Below are positions 27,220 to 34,901 of a stretch of 64,000 nucleotides of DNA, in pieces. Source of the stretch: Clostridia bacterium (GTDB lineage Bacteria > Bacillota > Clostridia > Oscillospirales > Acutalibacteraceae); assembly GCA_017438845.1 (NCBI GenBank), contig JAFRUO010000005.1, forward strand, positions 107,830 to 171,829, written 5' to 3'. Position 1 is the first letter of the stretch, and each line of letters begins with the position of its first letter. Made by a program: the position numbers and the translations under genes. A model generated the notes under the pieces. That model did not search any database. It was not told the DNA's origin and worked only from the letters and a program-made list of their open reading frames with translations.

Positions 27220-29601
27220 TTATTTTTTCTTTTTAGCGGCTTTTTCCTGCGCCTTTTGCGCCTTTATTTTTTCAGTCATTTCCCTTTCCTCGGCTCTTAA
27301 ACGCTCAGCCTCTTCGGCGTCTGCGTTAAGCTTGGCTTCGTAACGAAGCTTTGCCTCATCGTAAAGGGCTTCGATTTCGTCAAGGTGCTTGTAGTTTTCG
27401 CACTGCTCTACCGTTCTCTTTGCGTCAATGTAAAGCTTTGCGGCTCTGCCGAAGTAGGCGTGCTTATCCATTTCCTTCTTCTGCATAGCCTGAGCGTTTT
27501 TAAGCTCTGCTTTATACTTCTGCATCTCGCTCTTTAAAGAAGCGGCTTTCTGTGAATCGTGCTCCTTCTTTGCGGCTTTAGTTTCGAGGTAGAGGGACTT
27601 CAGCTTAAGCTCACAGTCATCCTCAACATCGAAATATTTTTCAAGCACAGTGTAATCCGGTTCAACAAAGCTTTCGGACCTGTAGTATTTGTCAATCGCC
27701 TTTTTAGAGGTGATTTTTCTTCTGCTGACGGTCTTGAGGAAGGAACGAAGCTCCTTTTCCTCAGCGGTGTTTTTGGGCATACTCTTTGCCTTTTTAAGGT
27801 CAGCCGCCGCAAGACCGACGTCAATCGCCTTAAGGCCCTCAAGTCCGTTTCGGTAAATGGACGAATATACCTCAACCTGCTTTTGCATTAAAACGGTGTC
27901 ATATTTGTTAAGCTCATCCATAACAAACTTTGAAATATCAATGTCGTCATTGTATTCCTTTGCTTTACGAAGAGCCTTGCGATTAGGATAATCTGACTTG
28001 CTTGTGCTTTTCGGAGACTGAGTGCACATTTCTTTTGCGTTCCTGATAATGTCAATTGCTTCAACAAGTTTGCCGTCGTCAAGCATTCCGTTTCCGAAGT
28101 CCTCAAAGAGCGCTCTTACCTTTAACACACGGACGATGCCCTGTTGCTTTTTCTCGGTGAAATCATAAAAGAAATACGGCACAACGTTTAAAAATGCGCC
28201 GATGCCTGCCATGATGATAAGAGCGGGCATAAACTTATAAAGAAGATTGGGATCTCCTGTTTCTATGTCGAGAATATCAAACGGGTTCTTGTAGCCGTTA
28301 CCCTCAAAAATACCGAATTTTTCCTGAACCGCGGGAAGGACTGCGCTTGTTGCAAGCGTTACAACGCTTCCGATGGTAGCAACTGCGGCAAACATACCGT
28401 CAATTCTTTCTCCCGAACGGTACTGCTGATAGTCGCGGATATCTGCCTGAATTGCAGGGGAGGTGATTTGCTCGAAAGCGCCGAAAAGGTAGTTGATGTA
28501 AATACATACAAACAGCCACCAGATGTTTCGCATATCGACAAGCATCATAAATATACACGCAACGTTCATAAGGTTGACGCCGATAAGCACCTTTTTCTTT
28601 CCGAAACGTCTGATACACAGCGGTGCCAGCAGCATACCCCACAGAGAAGCGTTACCGACAAGCGTATAGATAAGCGCCATTTGCGCTCCGTTTGCGGTTT
28701 TGCCGTAGCTTTGTGAGTAAAGCAGGATGTTGCCGTATGCCATCTCAAGGAAGCCGAGCCAGCCTGCAAGGGAAATAATCCAGAAGTACTTGTTCTTGGC
28801 GACCTCACGAAGCGCGTCCATAAAGCGCACTTGAACAGTGTGGGTCTTTGCCTGAACAATTTTTTCCTGGGTGTTTGCCCAAACGACTATCGTAAGCGCA
28901 ATGCCTATCACGGCGAAAATCGGGTATGTAATTTTATAAACTCTTATATCGGTAAGGTCGTTGTTAGCAACGAGCTGAGCGATAATCGGGTTAACGATGT
29001 TCATAATTGACGGAGCAAGCGAGTACACAACCGACTTGACCGCAAGCACGTCGGTTCTTTCCTGCGTGTTGGGGGAAAGAACGTGAATAAGGTTTGTGTA
29101 TGCGTCCTGGAAGAAGAAAAAGAAGAAATGAAGCAGGATGTTACACAGGAACACCACCGCGCATTTTATAATGTAGCCCTTTTCGTGGCCGAGGAACTGC
29201 CCCTGGAAAAGCTCGTACATTTTGTCATACGGGAACCAGACGTAAACCAGGGCGATAACCGCCGTCGGAATACCCATTGAAAGAAGGTAGGGCCTGTATT
29301 TTCCGCCCTTGCCTCTCGTGTTGTCAACCATATTCGCCCTTACGCCCGTAAGGGGAATATTAAGCAGGGTTGACAGCAGGTAAATGATGTATACGTCCTT
29401 GGGACCTATACCGATTGCCGTACTGACAATAGTGTTGGTAGTGCTGACAATAAGGGTTGAACCGAGCTGAATTAAGAAGTAAGCACCGATTCCGCCGAAG
29501 GAATAAGCAGCTATTTCCTTGAAAGTCATGTAACGCCTCGGCATGGGAGTGCGCCAGTAGGTTTTGACGTTTGAAAAAAGCTGCTTGGCTTTTTGATTCA
29601 T
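27220..29601 (-). CDS. GPH/MFS-type transporter with a long cytosolic coiled-coil tail
   Basis: 793 residues, against about 450-500 for a normal GPH carrier. Residues 1-495 hold about 12 helices, with the family DNTRGKGGKYRPYLL loop between helices 2 and 3. Residues about 500-793 are soluble. They start with a short conserved-looking segment (RALFEDFGNGMLDDGKLVEA) and become Lys/Glu/Ala-rich helix, ending in AQKAQEKAAKKKK. The tail probably extends as coiled coil in the cytosol and could scaffold an enzyme or sense load. I chose ATG 29599-29601 because GAGGTG lies 8 bases upstream; a longer upstream frame has no ribosome site. Divergent from an acyltransferase gene that also ends in a charged coiled coil. 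Substrate unknown. Confidence 0.82.
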   Translation of the reverse strand: MNQKAKQLFSNVKTYWRTPMPRRYMTFKEIAAYSFGGIGAYFLIQLGSTLIVSTTNTIVSTAIGIGPKDVYIIYLLSTLLNIPLTGVRANMVDNTRGKGGKYRPYLLSMGIPTAVIALVYVWFPYDKMYELFQGQFLGHEKGYIIKCAVVFLCNILLHFFFFFFQDAYTNLIHVLSPNTQERTDVLAVKSVVYSLAPSIMNIVNPIIAQLVANNDLTDIRVYKITYPIFAVIGIALTIVVWANTQEKIVQAKTHTVQVRFMDALREVAKNKYFWIISLAGWLGFLEMAYGNILLYSQSYGKTANGAQMALIYTLVGNASLWGMLLAPLCIRRFGKKKVLIGVNLMNVACIFMMLVDMRNIWWLFVCIYINYLFGAFEQITSPAIQADIRDYQQYRSGERIDGMFAAVATIGSVVTLATSAVLPAVQEKFGIFEGNGYKNPFDILDIETGDPNLLYKFMPALIIMAGIGAFLNVVPYFFYDFTEKKQQGIVRVLKVRALFEDFGNGMLDDGKLVEAIDIIRNAKEMCTQSPKSTSKSDYPNRKALRKAKEYNDDIDISKFVMDELNKYDTVLMQKQVEVYSSIYRNGLEGLKAIDVGLAAADLKKAKSMPKNTAEEKELRSFLKTVSRRKITSKKAIDKYYRSESFVEPDYTVLEKYFDVEDDCELKLKSLYLETKAAKKEHDSQKAASLKSEMQKYKAELKNAQAMQKKEMDKHAYFGRAAKLYIDAKRTVEQCENYKHLDEIEALYDEAKLRYEAKLNADAEEAERLRAEEREMTEKIKAQKAQEKAAKKKK

Positions 29602-29664
29602 AACAAACACCTCACATAGCATCATTATATCAAAAGGGAAATCTGTTTTCAATTTAAAATATAT

Positions 29665-29726
29665 ACATAAAAGACCGTGCTTTTATGTTCATTCTGCCTA
29701 CCGCAAAATTATTAACATATTGTTAA
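29665..29726. promoter_or_regulatory. Two palindromes in the divergent transporter/acyltransferase promoter region
   Basis: ACATAAAAG/CTTTTATGT (29665-29673 and 29680-29688, 6-base gap) and TTAACATATTGTTAA (29712-29726) lie between the divergent genes. TATAAT at 29765-29770 serves the plus-strand gene with a poor -35. Either palindrome could be a repressor operator; the first could also fold as an RNA hairpin. Confidence 0.4.
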
Positions 29727-29821
29727 ACCTTGGGAAAAATATTTAATTTTAAATAATTTAGTATTATAATTATTTCGGTTTGGAAAAAAGAAAAAGTTCA
29801 CTTGAACGGAAAGGAATTACA

Positions 29822-31363
29822 ATGGCAAAAAAGGACAAACCCGTTTTAAAGACGGAGCATTTCGGCATTCAACGTAAAATCGTGGCGAATATGACTACCG
29901 AGTCGTGGCAGAATATTCCGCATGTTACCTATACCTATGAGCCCGACGTCACCGAGTTTATGATTGAATACCGCAGGCTTAACGAGGACGTTGAAAAAGA
30001 AAATAAGATTACCGTAAACACCCTGATGCTCAAGGTAATCTGCGAAGGACTCAAGGCTTGCCCCGCAATGAACGCTCACATTGACTTTGACCGTAAGTAC
30101 GTCAGGGGCGTAATAAACACACTCAGTGAAATCAATATTTCAATGCCCATGGTGCTTCCCACGGGCGAAATGATGACAATTAATCTTCACAATTTTGAGT
30201 CGAAAAATCTTAACCAGATGGTTGACTATATTAAGGACGTCAACCGCAGAATGGAAAACACGGACCTCAACGAGGTTATGTTTGACGTATCTCTTGACAA
30301 CACTATCACCGGACTTAAGCAGGGTAAAATAAAGCAGACCCTCCAGAGGCTTATCGGCTCAAAGACGGGTAAGCATAAGGTTAAAACCTTAAAGGGCAAG
30401 GCTAAAAAGGAATACGAATCAATCCCCGAAACAGACCGCCTTACCAAGCACGACATCGAGCAGGGGTCAATCACAATTTCGAATATCGGCTCAGTTTACC
30501 GCGAACAAAGGGGCGCAGCGGCGCTTATTGAAATTATTCCGCCGCAGGTCACTGCAATTGCCGTCGGCGCAGTTCAGGACAAGCCGGTCGTAGTCGTCAA
30601 CGAAAACAATGAAAAGGAAATTGCCATCAGGCAGGTGCTTCCGTTTACTATCGTTTTTGACCACAGAGCGCTTGACTTCGGAGACATTGTACCGTTTATC
30701 AAAAAGCTTGACGGTATTTTTGAGGAGCCGGAAATAATTCACACCTGGAAGGACGGCGGCACCGACAACCTCGATATGGAGGAAATCAAGATCGAACGTG
30801 AAGCCCGTGAGGAAAAGTATCAGCAGTCCAAGGAGAGGGAAAAGGCTCTCAAGGAGGCTGAGGAAAAGGCGAGAAAGGCCCAAAAGGAGGCGGAAAAAGC
30901 CCAAAAGGAGGCTCTTAAAGCCCAGAAAGAGGCTGAAGAAAAAGCTCTTAAGGCTCAGAAAGAGGCAGAAAAAGCAATTAAAGAGGCTGAGGAAAAGGCG
31001 CTTAAGGCTCAAAAGGAAGCTGAGGAGAAGGCGAGAAAAGAGGCTGAAAAAGCGGCTAAGGAGCAAAAGGAAGCCGAGGAGCGTGCCAAAAAGGAGGCTG
31101 AAAAGGCCAAAAAGGAAGCTCTCAAGGCCCAGAAGGAGGCCGAGGAGAAGGCGAAGCGTGAGGCGGAAAAAGCCGAAAGGGCTCTTAAAGAAGCCGAGGA
31201 AAAGGCGAAACGAGAGGCTGAAAAGGAAGAAAAAATCAAAAGGGAAATTGAAAAGGCTAAGCTTGAAGCCGAGAAGGCGGCAGAAAAAGCCGAGCTTCTT
31301 CAGCAGAAGGCAGATCAGGCAATCAAACAGGCTCAGAGCATCAAGACCGAGAGCGAAGAATAA
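29822..31363 (+). CDS. E2-type acyltransferase catalytic domain without lipoyl domain, with a coiled-coil tail
   Basis: 513 residues. Residues 5-315 match the catalytic domain of 2-oxoacid dehydrogenase E2/chloramphenicol acetyltransferase-like trimers. TISNIGSV and PPQVTAIAVGA are typical, and FDHRALD carries H281 and D285 of the HxxxD active site; the usual DG after it is DFG here. Lipoyl and E1/E3-binding domains are missing, and no E1, E3 or lipoate genes are near. Residues about 200-212 sit in a lysine-rich insert. Residues 325-505 are an almost uninterrupted KEAEEKA/KAQKEAE coiled coil of about 180 residues. ATG 29822 follows GGAAAGGAATTAC. A free-standing CoA-dependent acyltransferase or a structural scaffold are both possible; the name of the reaction is not justified. 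Confidence 0.8.
   Translation: MAKKDKPVLKTEHFGIQRKIVANMTTESWQNIPHVTYTYEPDVTEFMIEYRRLNEDVEKENKITVNTLMLKVICEGLKACPAMNAHIDFDRKYVRGVINTLSEINISMPMVLPTGEMMTINLHNFESKNLNQMVDYIKDVNRRMENTDLNEVMFDVSLDNTITGLKQGKIKQTLQRLIGSKTGKHKVKTLKGKAKKEYESIPETDRLTKHDIEQGSITISNIGSVYREQRGAAALIEIIPPQVTAIAVGAVQDKPVVVVNENNEKEIAIRQVLPFTIVFDHRALDFGDIVPFIKKLDGIFEEPEIIHTWKDGGTDNLDMEEIKIEREAREEKYQQSKEREKALKEAEEKARKAQKEAEKAQKEALKAQKEAEEKALKAQKEAEKAIKEAEEKALKAQKEAEEKARKEAEKAAKEQKEAEERAKKEAEKAKKEALKAQKEAEEKAKREAEKAERALKEAEEKAKREAEKEEKIKREIEKAKLEAEKAAEKAELLQQKADQAIKQAQSIKTESEE
30838..31230. repeat. Coding repeat of KEAEEKA-type coiled coil
   Basis: Degenerate repeats of AAGGAGGCTGAGGAAAAGGC-like units in frame with the acyltransferase gene. 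They encode heptad/hendecad repeats; codon variation between units argues for selection on the protein. Confidence 0.7.
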
Positions 31364-31377
31364 AACAATAATAATAA

Positions 31378-31407
31378 AAGCGGCAGAGCCTGTAAGCTCT
31401 GCCGCTT
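31378..31407. terminator. Terminator between the acyltransferase and murC
   Basis: 12-bp perfect stem AAGCGGCAGAGC/GCTCTGCCGCTT with a six-base loop between convergent genes. Confidence 0.75.
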
Positions 31408-31421
31408 ATCATTTGAGTAGG

Positions 31422-32798
31422 TCAGTCCTTTAATTTGTTAATCATCATATGGGCAGATTTGTAAATATCGCCGCAGCCCATTGTCAGTATAAGGTCGCCG
31501 GGCTGTGCGTGAGCGATAACGTAATCGGCAACCTCCTCCTGCGTGTTAAACCAGACGCAGCCGGGAATTTTTTCCGAAAGCTGAGAGGAGTAAACGTCAT
31601 AGGTGTTAACCTCTCTTGAGCCCATAATCTCGGTTAATACACACTTGTCGGGTATTTTAAGAACGTCGACAAATTCGTCAAAGTGCATTGCGGTTCTTGA
31701 ATATGTGAAAGGCTGGAAAACCGCCCACACATTTTTGTAGCCGAGCTTCATTGCCGCTTCAAGCGTAACCCTCAGCTCTGCAGGGTGGTGTGCGTAGTCG
31801 TCGATAAAGTCGATTCCCTTATATGTGCCGAGCCTTTCAAAGCGTCTGCCTGCGCCCCTGAACTGCTCAATGCCCTGCTTTGCGCCGTCAAATTCCGCAC
31901 CCGAATACATAGCCGAAGCCACCGCCGCAAGCGCATTAAGAACATTGTGCCTGCCGGGTACGCCGAGGCTGATATTACCGAGCAGTTTGCCGTTGTAAAC
32001 CACGTCAAACTTTGTGAAAGCGCCGCCTATGTCCTCAAAGTTTTCGGCTCTGTAATTGTTACCCTCGCCGAAGCCGAAGGAAATAAGCGCCTTGCCCTCG
32101 ATTCCCTCTATCGCCTTTAGGGTGTTTTCATCGTCACCGTTGTAAATTACCGCACTTTTTGCCAGAGCGGCAAATTTGTGAAAGCTGAGGATAAGGTTAT
32201 CCATGGTTTTGAAGTATTCCATGTGGTCCTCGTCAATGTTAAGAATAACGCTGACGTTGGGGAAAAGATGCAAAAACGTATCAACATATTCGCAAGCCTC
32301 GCAAACTATTGTGTCGCCTGTGCCGACTCTGCCGTAGCTGTCGGTAAGGGGCAGCTTGCCTCCGATAACAGCGGACGGGTCAAGCCCTGCGGTCATCATC
32401 GCCTGCACCGTCATGGACGTTGTTGTTGTTTTGCCGTGTGTGCCGCAGATGCCGATGCAGTTATCAAAATGTCTTGTAATCTCTCCGAACAGTTCAGCTC
32501 TCTGAAAGGTGGGAATACCGCTTGCCTTTGCGGCTTTAAGCTCGGGATTGCTTTCCATAATTGCAGCTGAATATACTATCATATCAGCGCCCTCAATGTT
32601 TTCGGCACGCTGACCCATCATAACCGGAATGCCCAGCGCGCGAATCCTGTCGACAATAGAGCTTTCGTTATTGTCAGAGCCCTGAAGGGAATAGCCCTTT
32701 GCGTGAAGAATTTCGGCAAGCGGACACATACCGCTGCCGCCGATTCCTATAAAATGTATTTTTTTAGCGGTCCTCAGGACCTCCTGAATGTTACTCAT
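31422..32798 (-). CDS. murC: UDP-N-acetylmuramate--L-alanine ligase
   Basis: 458 residues. It adds the first amino acid to UDP-MurNAc in peptidoglycan synthesis. The N-terminal Rossmann start FIGIGGSGMCPLAEIL, ATP loop GTHGKTTTT near 118, YAHHPAE, and EIMGSREVN are all present. It is a single gene convergent with the acyltransferase and divergent from the dipicolinate operon. No other mur genes are adjacent, so it is split from the usual division/cell wall cluster. Confidence 0.97.
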   Translation of the reverse strand: MSNIQEVLRTAKKIHFIGIGGSGMCPLAEILHAKGYSLQGSDNNESSIVDRIRALGIPVMMGQRAENIEGADMIVYSAAIMESNPELKAAKASGIPTFQRAELFGEITRHFDNCIGICGTHGKTTTTSMTVQAMMTAGLDPSAVIGGKLPLTDSYGRVGTGDTIVCEACEYVDTFLHLFPNVSVILNIDEDHMEYFKTMDNLILSFHKFAALAKSAVIYNGDDENTLKAIEGIEGKALISFGFGEGNNYRAENFEDIGGAFTKFDVVYNGKLLGNISLGVPGRHNVLNALAAVASAMYSGAEFDGAKQGIEQFRGAGRRFERLGTYKGIDFIDDYAHHPAELRVTLEAAMKLGYKNVWAVFQPFTYSRTAMHFDEFVDVLKIPDKCVLTEIMGSREVNTYDVYSSQLSEKIPGCVWFNTQEEVADYVIAHAQPGDLILTMGCGDIYKSAHMMINKLKD

Positions 32799-32874
32799 TT
32801 TACCGTCCTCACAAAATTAATTATATATATTATATTGCAAAATGCCGAAAATTTAAACCCTTATTTTTATTTTC

Positions 32875-32902
32875 ACACCAAAACTTTTCTTTTCATAAAA
32901 TA
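32875..32902 (+). promoter_or_regulatory. Sigma-K-like mother-cell promoter of dpaAB
   Basis: CATAAAATA at 32894-32902 matches the sigma-K -10 consensus CATANNNTA exactly. ACA at 32875-32877 lies 16 bases upstream in the -35 position. In Bacillus subtilis the orthologous spoVF operon is sigma-K dependent, which supports the reading. Confidence 0.55.
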
Positions 32903-32935
32903 AAATAAGGAAATTAAGACAGAGGTGTGCTGATT

Positions 32936-33766
32936 ATGAAAGACAAATCGGTTCTGATTTTTGACGCTGACAAGCGGTTTGAATATATTCGTAAATATCT
33001 TACCGAAAACGGCTTTCGGGCGGTGACGGCGTCGGTGTTTGACGAAGACATTCTGCTGAGCGCCGTCGGGTGCTTTGAAGGCATTGTACTGCCGCTCCCG
33101 GTATCAAGTGATGCGGCGACGCTGAATTTCGGCAGGGTAAAAAAGCCTGTCGCGCTTGAAGCGTTGGCTGACGCTGTCGGGAGGAACACGGCAGTGTTCG
33201 GCGGCAAGGTAAGCGAAGAGGTAAGAAGAATTTTTGCAAGACGTGATGTTTCGGTCACGGATTATTACGATAATGATTTTATATATAAAAATGCCGAGCT
33301 TACAGCTCGTGCGCTTTTTATGCTCTTTGAAGGCAAAGGGATAGATGTCGTCGGGAAAAACATACTGATTACAGGCTTCGGAAGGACGGCGAAGGAGCTT
33401 GTAAAGCAGTGCGATGTCAGAGGTCTCAGCTATACCGTTGCCGCAAGAAGTCAGTCTGCCCAAAACAGCGCCGAAAGGGAAGGAATAAGCTTTGTAAAGC
33501 TTGAAAACTTTACAGATGTTTTGCCGCAGATCGATATTGTCATCAACACGGTGCCTGCCTTGATTTTCAGGTCGACAGAGCTTGGGGCGTTAAAGAAGAA
33601 TGCCGTTTTTGCCGATATTGCTTCCGCACCCTTCGGGGCTTCGGAGCAAACGGCGGCGGAAATGGGGGTACGCCTTATAAGAGCCCTGTCACTGCCCGGA
33701 AAGTATTTGCCTGCCGAGGCGGGAGCCTTGATAGGCAAAAGGGTGCTAACTTATTTAAGGAGGTAA
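32936..33766 (+). CDS. dpaA: Dipicolinate synthase subunit A
   Basis: 276 residues. With DpaB it converts a dihydrodipicolinate-pathway intermediate to dipicolinic acid in the mother cell, for loading into the spore core. The NAD(P)-binding motif ITGFGRTAKELVK, the IDIVINTVPALIF segment and the C-terminal SLPGKYLPAEAGALIG region match SpoVFA. ATG 32936 is preceded by AGAGGTG; the GTG 9 bases earlier overlaps that site. dpaB begins 4 bases after the stop. Its presence indicates a spore-forming organism that uses the canonical enzyme, not the EtfA route of some clostridia. Confidence 0.93.
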   Translation: MKDKSVLIFDADKRFEYIRKYLTENGFRAVTASVFDEDILLSAVGCFEGIVLPLPVSSDAATLNFGRVKKPVALEALADAVGRNTAVFGGKVSEEVRRIFARRDVSVTDYYDNDFIYKNAELTARALFMLFEGKGIDVVGKNILITGFGRTAKELVKQCDVRGLSYTVAARSQSAQNSAEREGISFVKLENFTDVLPQIDIVINTVPALIFRSTELGALKKNAVFADIASAPFGASEQTAAEMGVRLIRALSLPGKYLPAEAGALIGKRVLTYLRR

Positions 33767-33770
33767 GCTG

Positions 33771-34337
33771 ATGATAAATTTAGGATTTGCAATGTGCGGC
33801 TCCTTTTGCACCTTTTCAAAGGCGGTAAACGCATTAAGGGAGCTGAAGGACGAGGGGTACTGCATTACCCCGATAATGTCGGGCACTGCATACGCCACTG
33901 ATACAAGATTCGGCAAGGCAAAGGACTTTAACAGAGAAATCGAGGAAATAACCTCACACGAAATTATACACACAATTTTTCAGGCGGAGCCGATAGGTCC
34001 TAAGAAGCTGCTTGATATACTTCTGGTCTGTCCCTGCACGGGAAACACTCTTGCGAAAATTGCCAACGGCGTAACGGATACTGCCGTAACGCTTGCGGTT
34101 AAGGCTCATCTTCGCAACGAAAGACCCGTAGTGCTTTTTGTTTCAACCAATGATGCACTCGGCGCTTCGGCAAAGAATATCGGACTTCTGATGAATTGCA
34201 GGAACATTTACTTTGTGCCGATGAAGCAGGACGATTTCGTAAACAAACCCAATTCTGTGGTTGCTGATTTTGCAAGCATAAGCCCTGCGCTCAGAAATGC
34301 GCTTGAGGGAAAACAAACCGAGCCGCTTTTGATTTAA
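33771..34337 (+). CDS. dpaB: Dipicolinate synthase subunit B (flavoprotein)
   Basis: 188 residues of the flavoprotein/DFP fold. Visible are the N-terminal GFAMCGSFCTF, the MSGTAY loop, LVCPCTGNTLAKIANGVTD and the FVSTNDALG segment. It forms the dipicolinate synthase complex with DpaA. AAGGAGG sits before ATG 33771, only 4 bases after dpaA. The operon ends at the terminator at 34354-34381. Confidence 0.94.
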   Translation: MINLGFAMCGSFCTFSKAVNALRELKDEGYCITPIMSGTAYATDTRFGKAKDFNREIEEITSHEIIHTIFQAEPIGPKKLLDILLVCPCTGNTLAKIANGVTDTAVTLAVKAHLRNERPVVLFVSTNDALGASAKNIGLLMNCRNIYFVPMKQDDFVNKPNSVVADFASISPALRNALEGKQTEPLLI

Positions 34338-34353
34338 CGTATAAATATAATAA

Positions 34354-34381
34354 CAGGGAAGCCGAAGCTTCCCTGCTTTTT
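34354..34381 (+). terminator. Terminator after dpaAB
   Basis: 9-bp stem CAGGGAAGC/GCTTCCCTG, CGAA tetraloop, then C and a T5 tract. Confidence 0.85.
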
Positions 34382-34389
34382 AATGCTAA

Positions 34390-34824
34390 TCAGTTTTCGT
34401 TGGTGTTTACCGTAGTTTTAATAAGCCAGTAAATAAAGCTGAAAACTGCAGTTATAACCAGCCCGAGCGAGAAGACCGCAAGCCCCGTAAACACCTTGAC
34501 AAGCAGGTCTGTAACAGCCGCAGTGCTTATGAGAATGCCGAGCACCGAGGTGAAAACCGCAACGAGCGTGCAGGCAGTAATAAGCAGCAAAATATGGTTG
34601 TTGAGCTGGCAGTCAAGACTGCGGTCGTAATCGTAGTTATTAAGCATTGCAAGCACAAAGGCAGTAATAAGTGCAAGACCGCTTATGCCCCAGAAAACGT
34701 AAATAAACGCCGTGACTGTATTGATAGCGGTCAGGTTTGTCAAAAACGCCATTACAATTGCAAAAACCACACTAACCACGAAGCCTATGCCGTAGCCGAC
34801 AAGATAGTTTCTGTTTCTTTGCAT
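34390..34824 (-). CDS. Small four-helix membrane protein of unknown function
   Basis: 144 residues with four predicted helices (about 10-28, 36-58, 77-98, 110-135) and a short polar loop, NNYDYDRSLDCQLNNH, between helices 2 and 3. I do not recognise a family. The AGGAGGT before its ATG is one arm of a long hairpin (34830-34891), so translation may be controlled. It lies downstream of the GH13 glucosidase in the same direction, 77 bases away, with no clear terminator between, so it could be cotranscribed. Confidence 0.7.
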   Translation of the reverse strand: MQRNRNYLVGYGIGFVVSVVFAIVMAFLTNLTAINTVTAFIYVFWGISGLALITAFVLAMLNNYDYDRSLDCQLNNHILLLITACTLVAVFTSVLGILISTAAVTDLLVKVFTGLAVFSLGLVITAVFSFIYWLIKTTVNTNEN

Positions 34825-34829
34825 AAAAA

Positions 34830-34891
34830 TACCTCCTTTCGCCTGTGTTACATTTTATGAGGAAGCTCATAAAAAGGTGCGAAGGGAGGTA
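34830..34891 (-). promoter_or_regulatory. Leader hairpin that hides the ribosome binding site of the small membrane protein
   Basis: In minus-strand RNA, UACCUCCCUUCGC (34891-34879) pairs with GCGAAAGGAGGUA (34842-34830) at 12 of 13 positions, with one C-A mismatch. The second arm contains the AGGAGG ribosome site. Nested inside is a second perfect 9-bp stem (34853-34861 with 34866-34874). The fold would block translation unless opened. No known riboswitch class is recognised. Confidence 0.5.
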
Positions 34892-34901
34892 TGGTTATTG
34901 A

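Noticed and set aside
1..29601. The partial transporter at 1-470 and the transporter at 27220-29601 as recent duplicates
   Set aside because: They share only family motifs in the visible part; sequences outside the acidic/arginine loop differ clearly, and the C-terminus of the first is not in the window.
30491..31066. 191-codon minus-strand frame and other long frames opposite the acyltransferase tail
   Set aside because: The repetitive Lys/Glu/Ala coding sequence produces open Leu/Phe/Ser-rich frames on the other strand; no independent evidence of coding.
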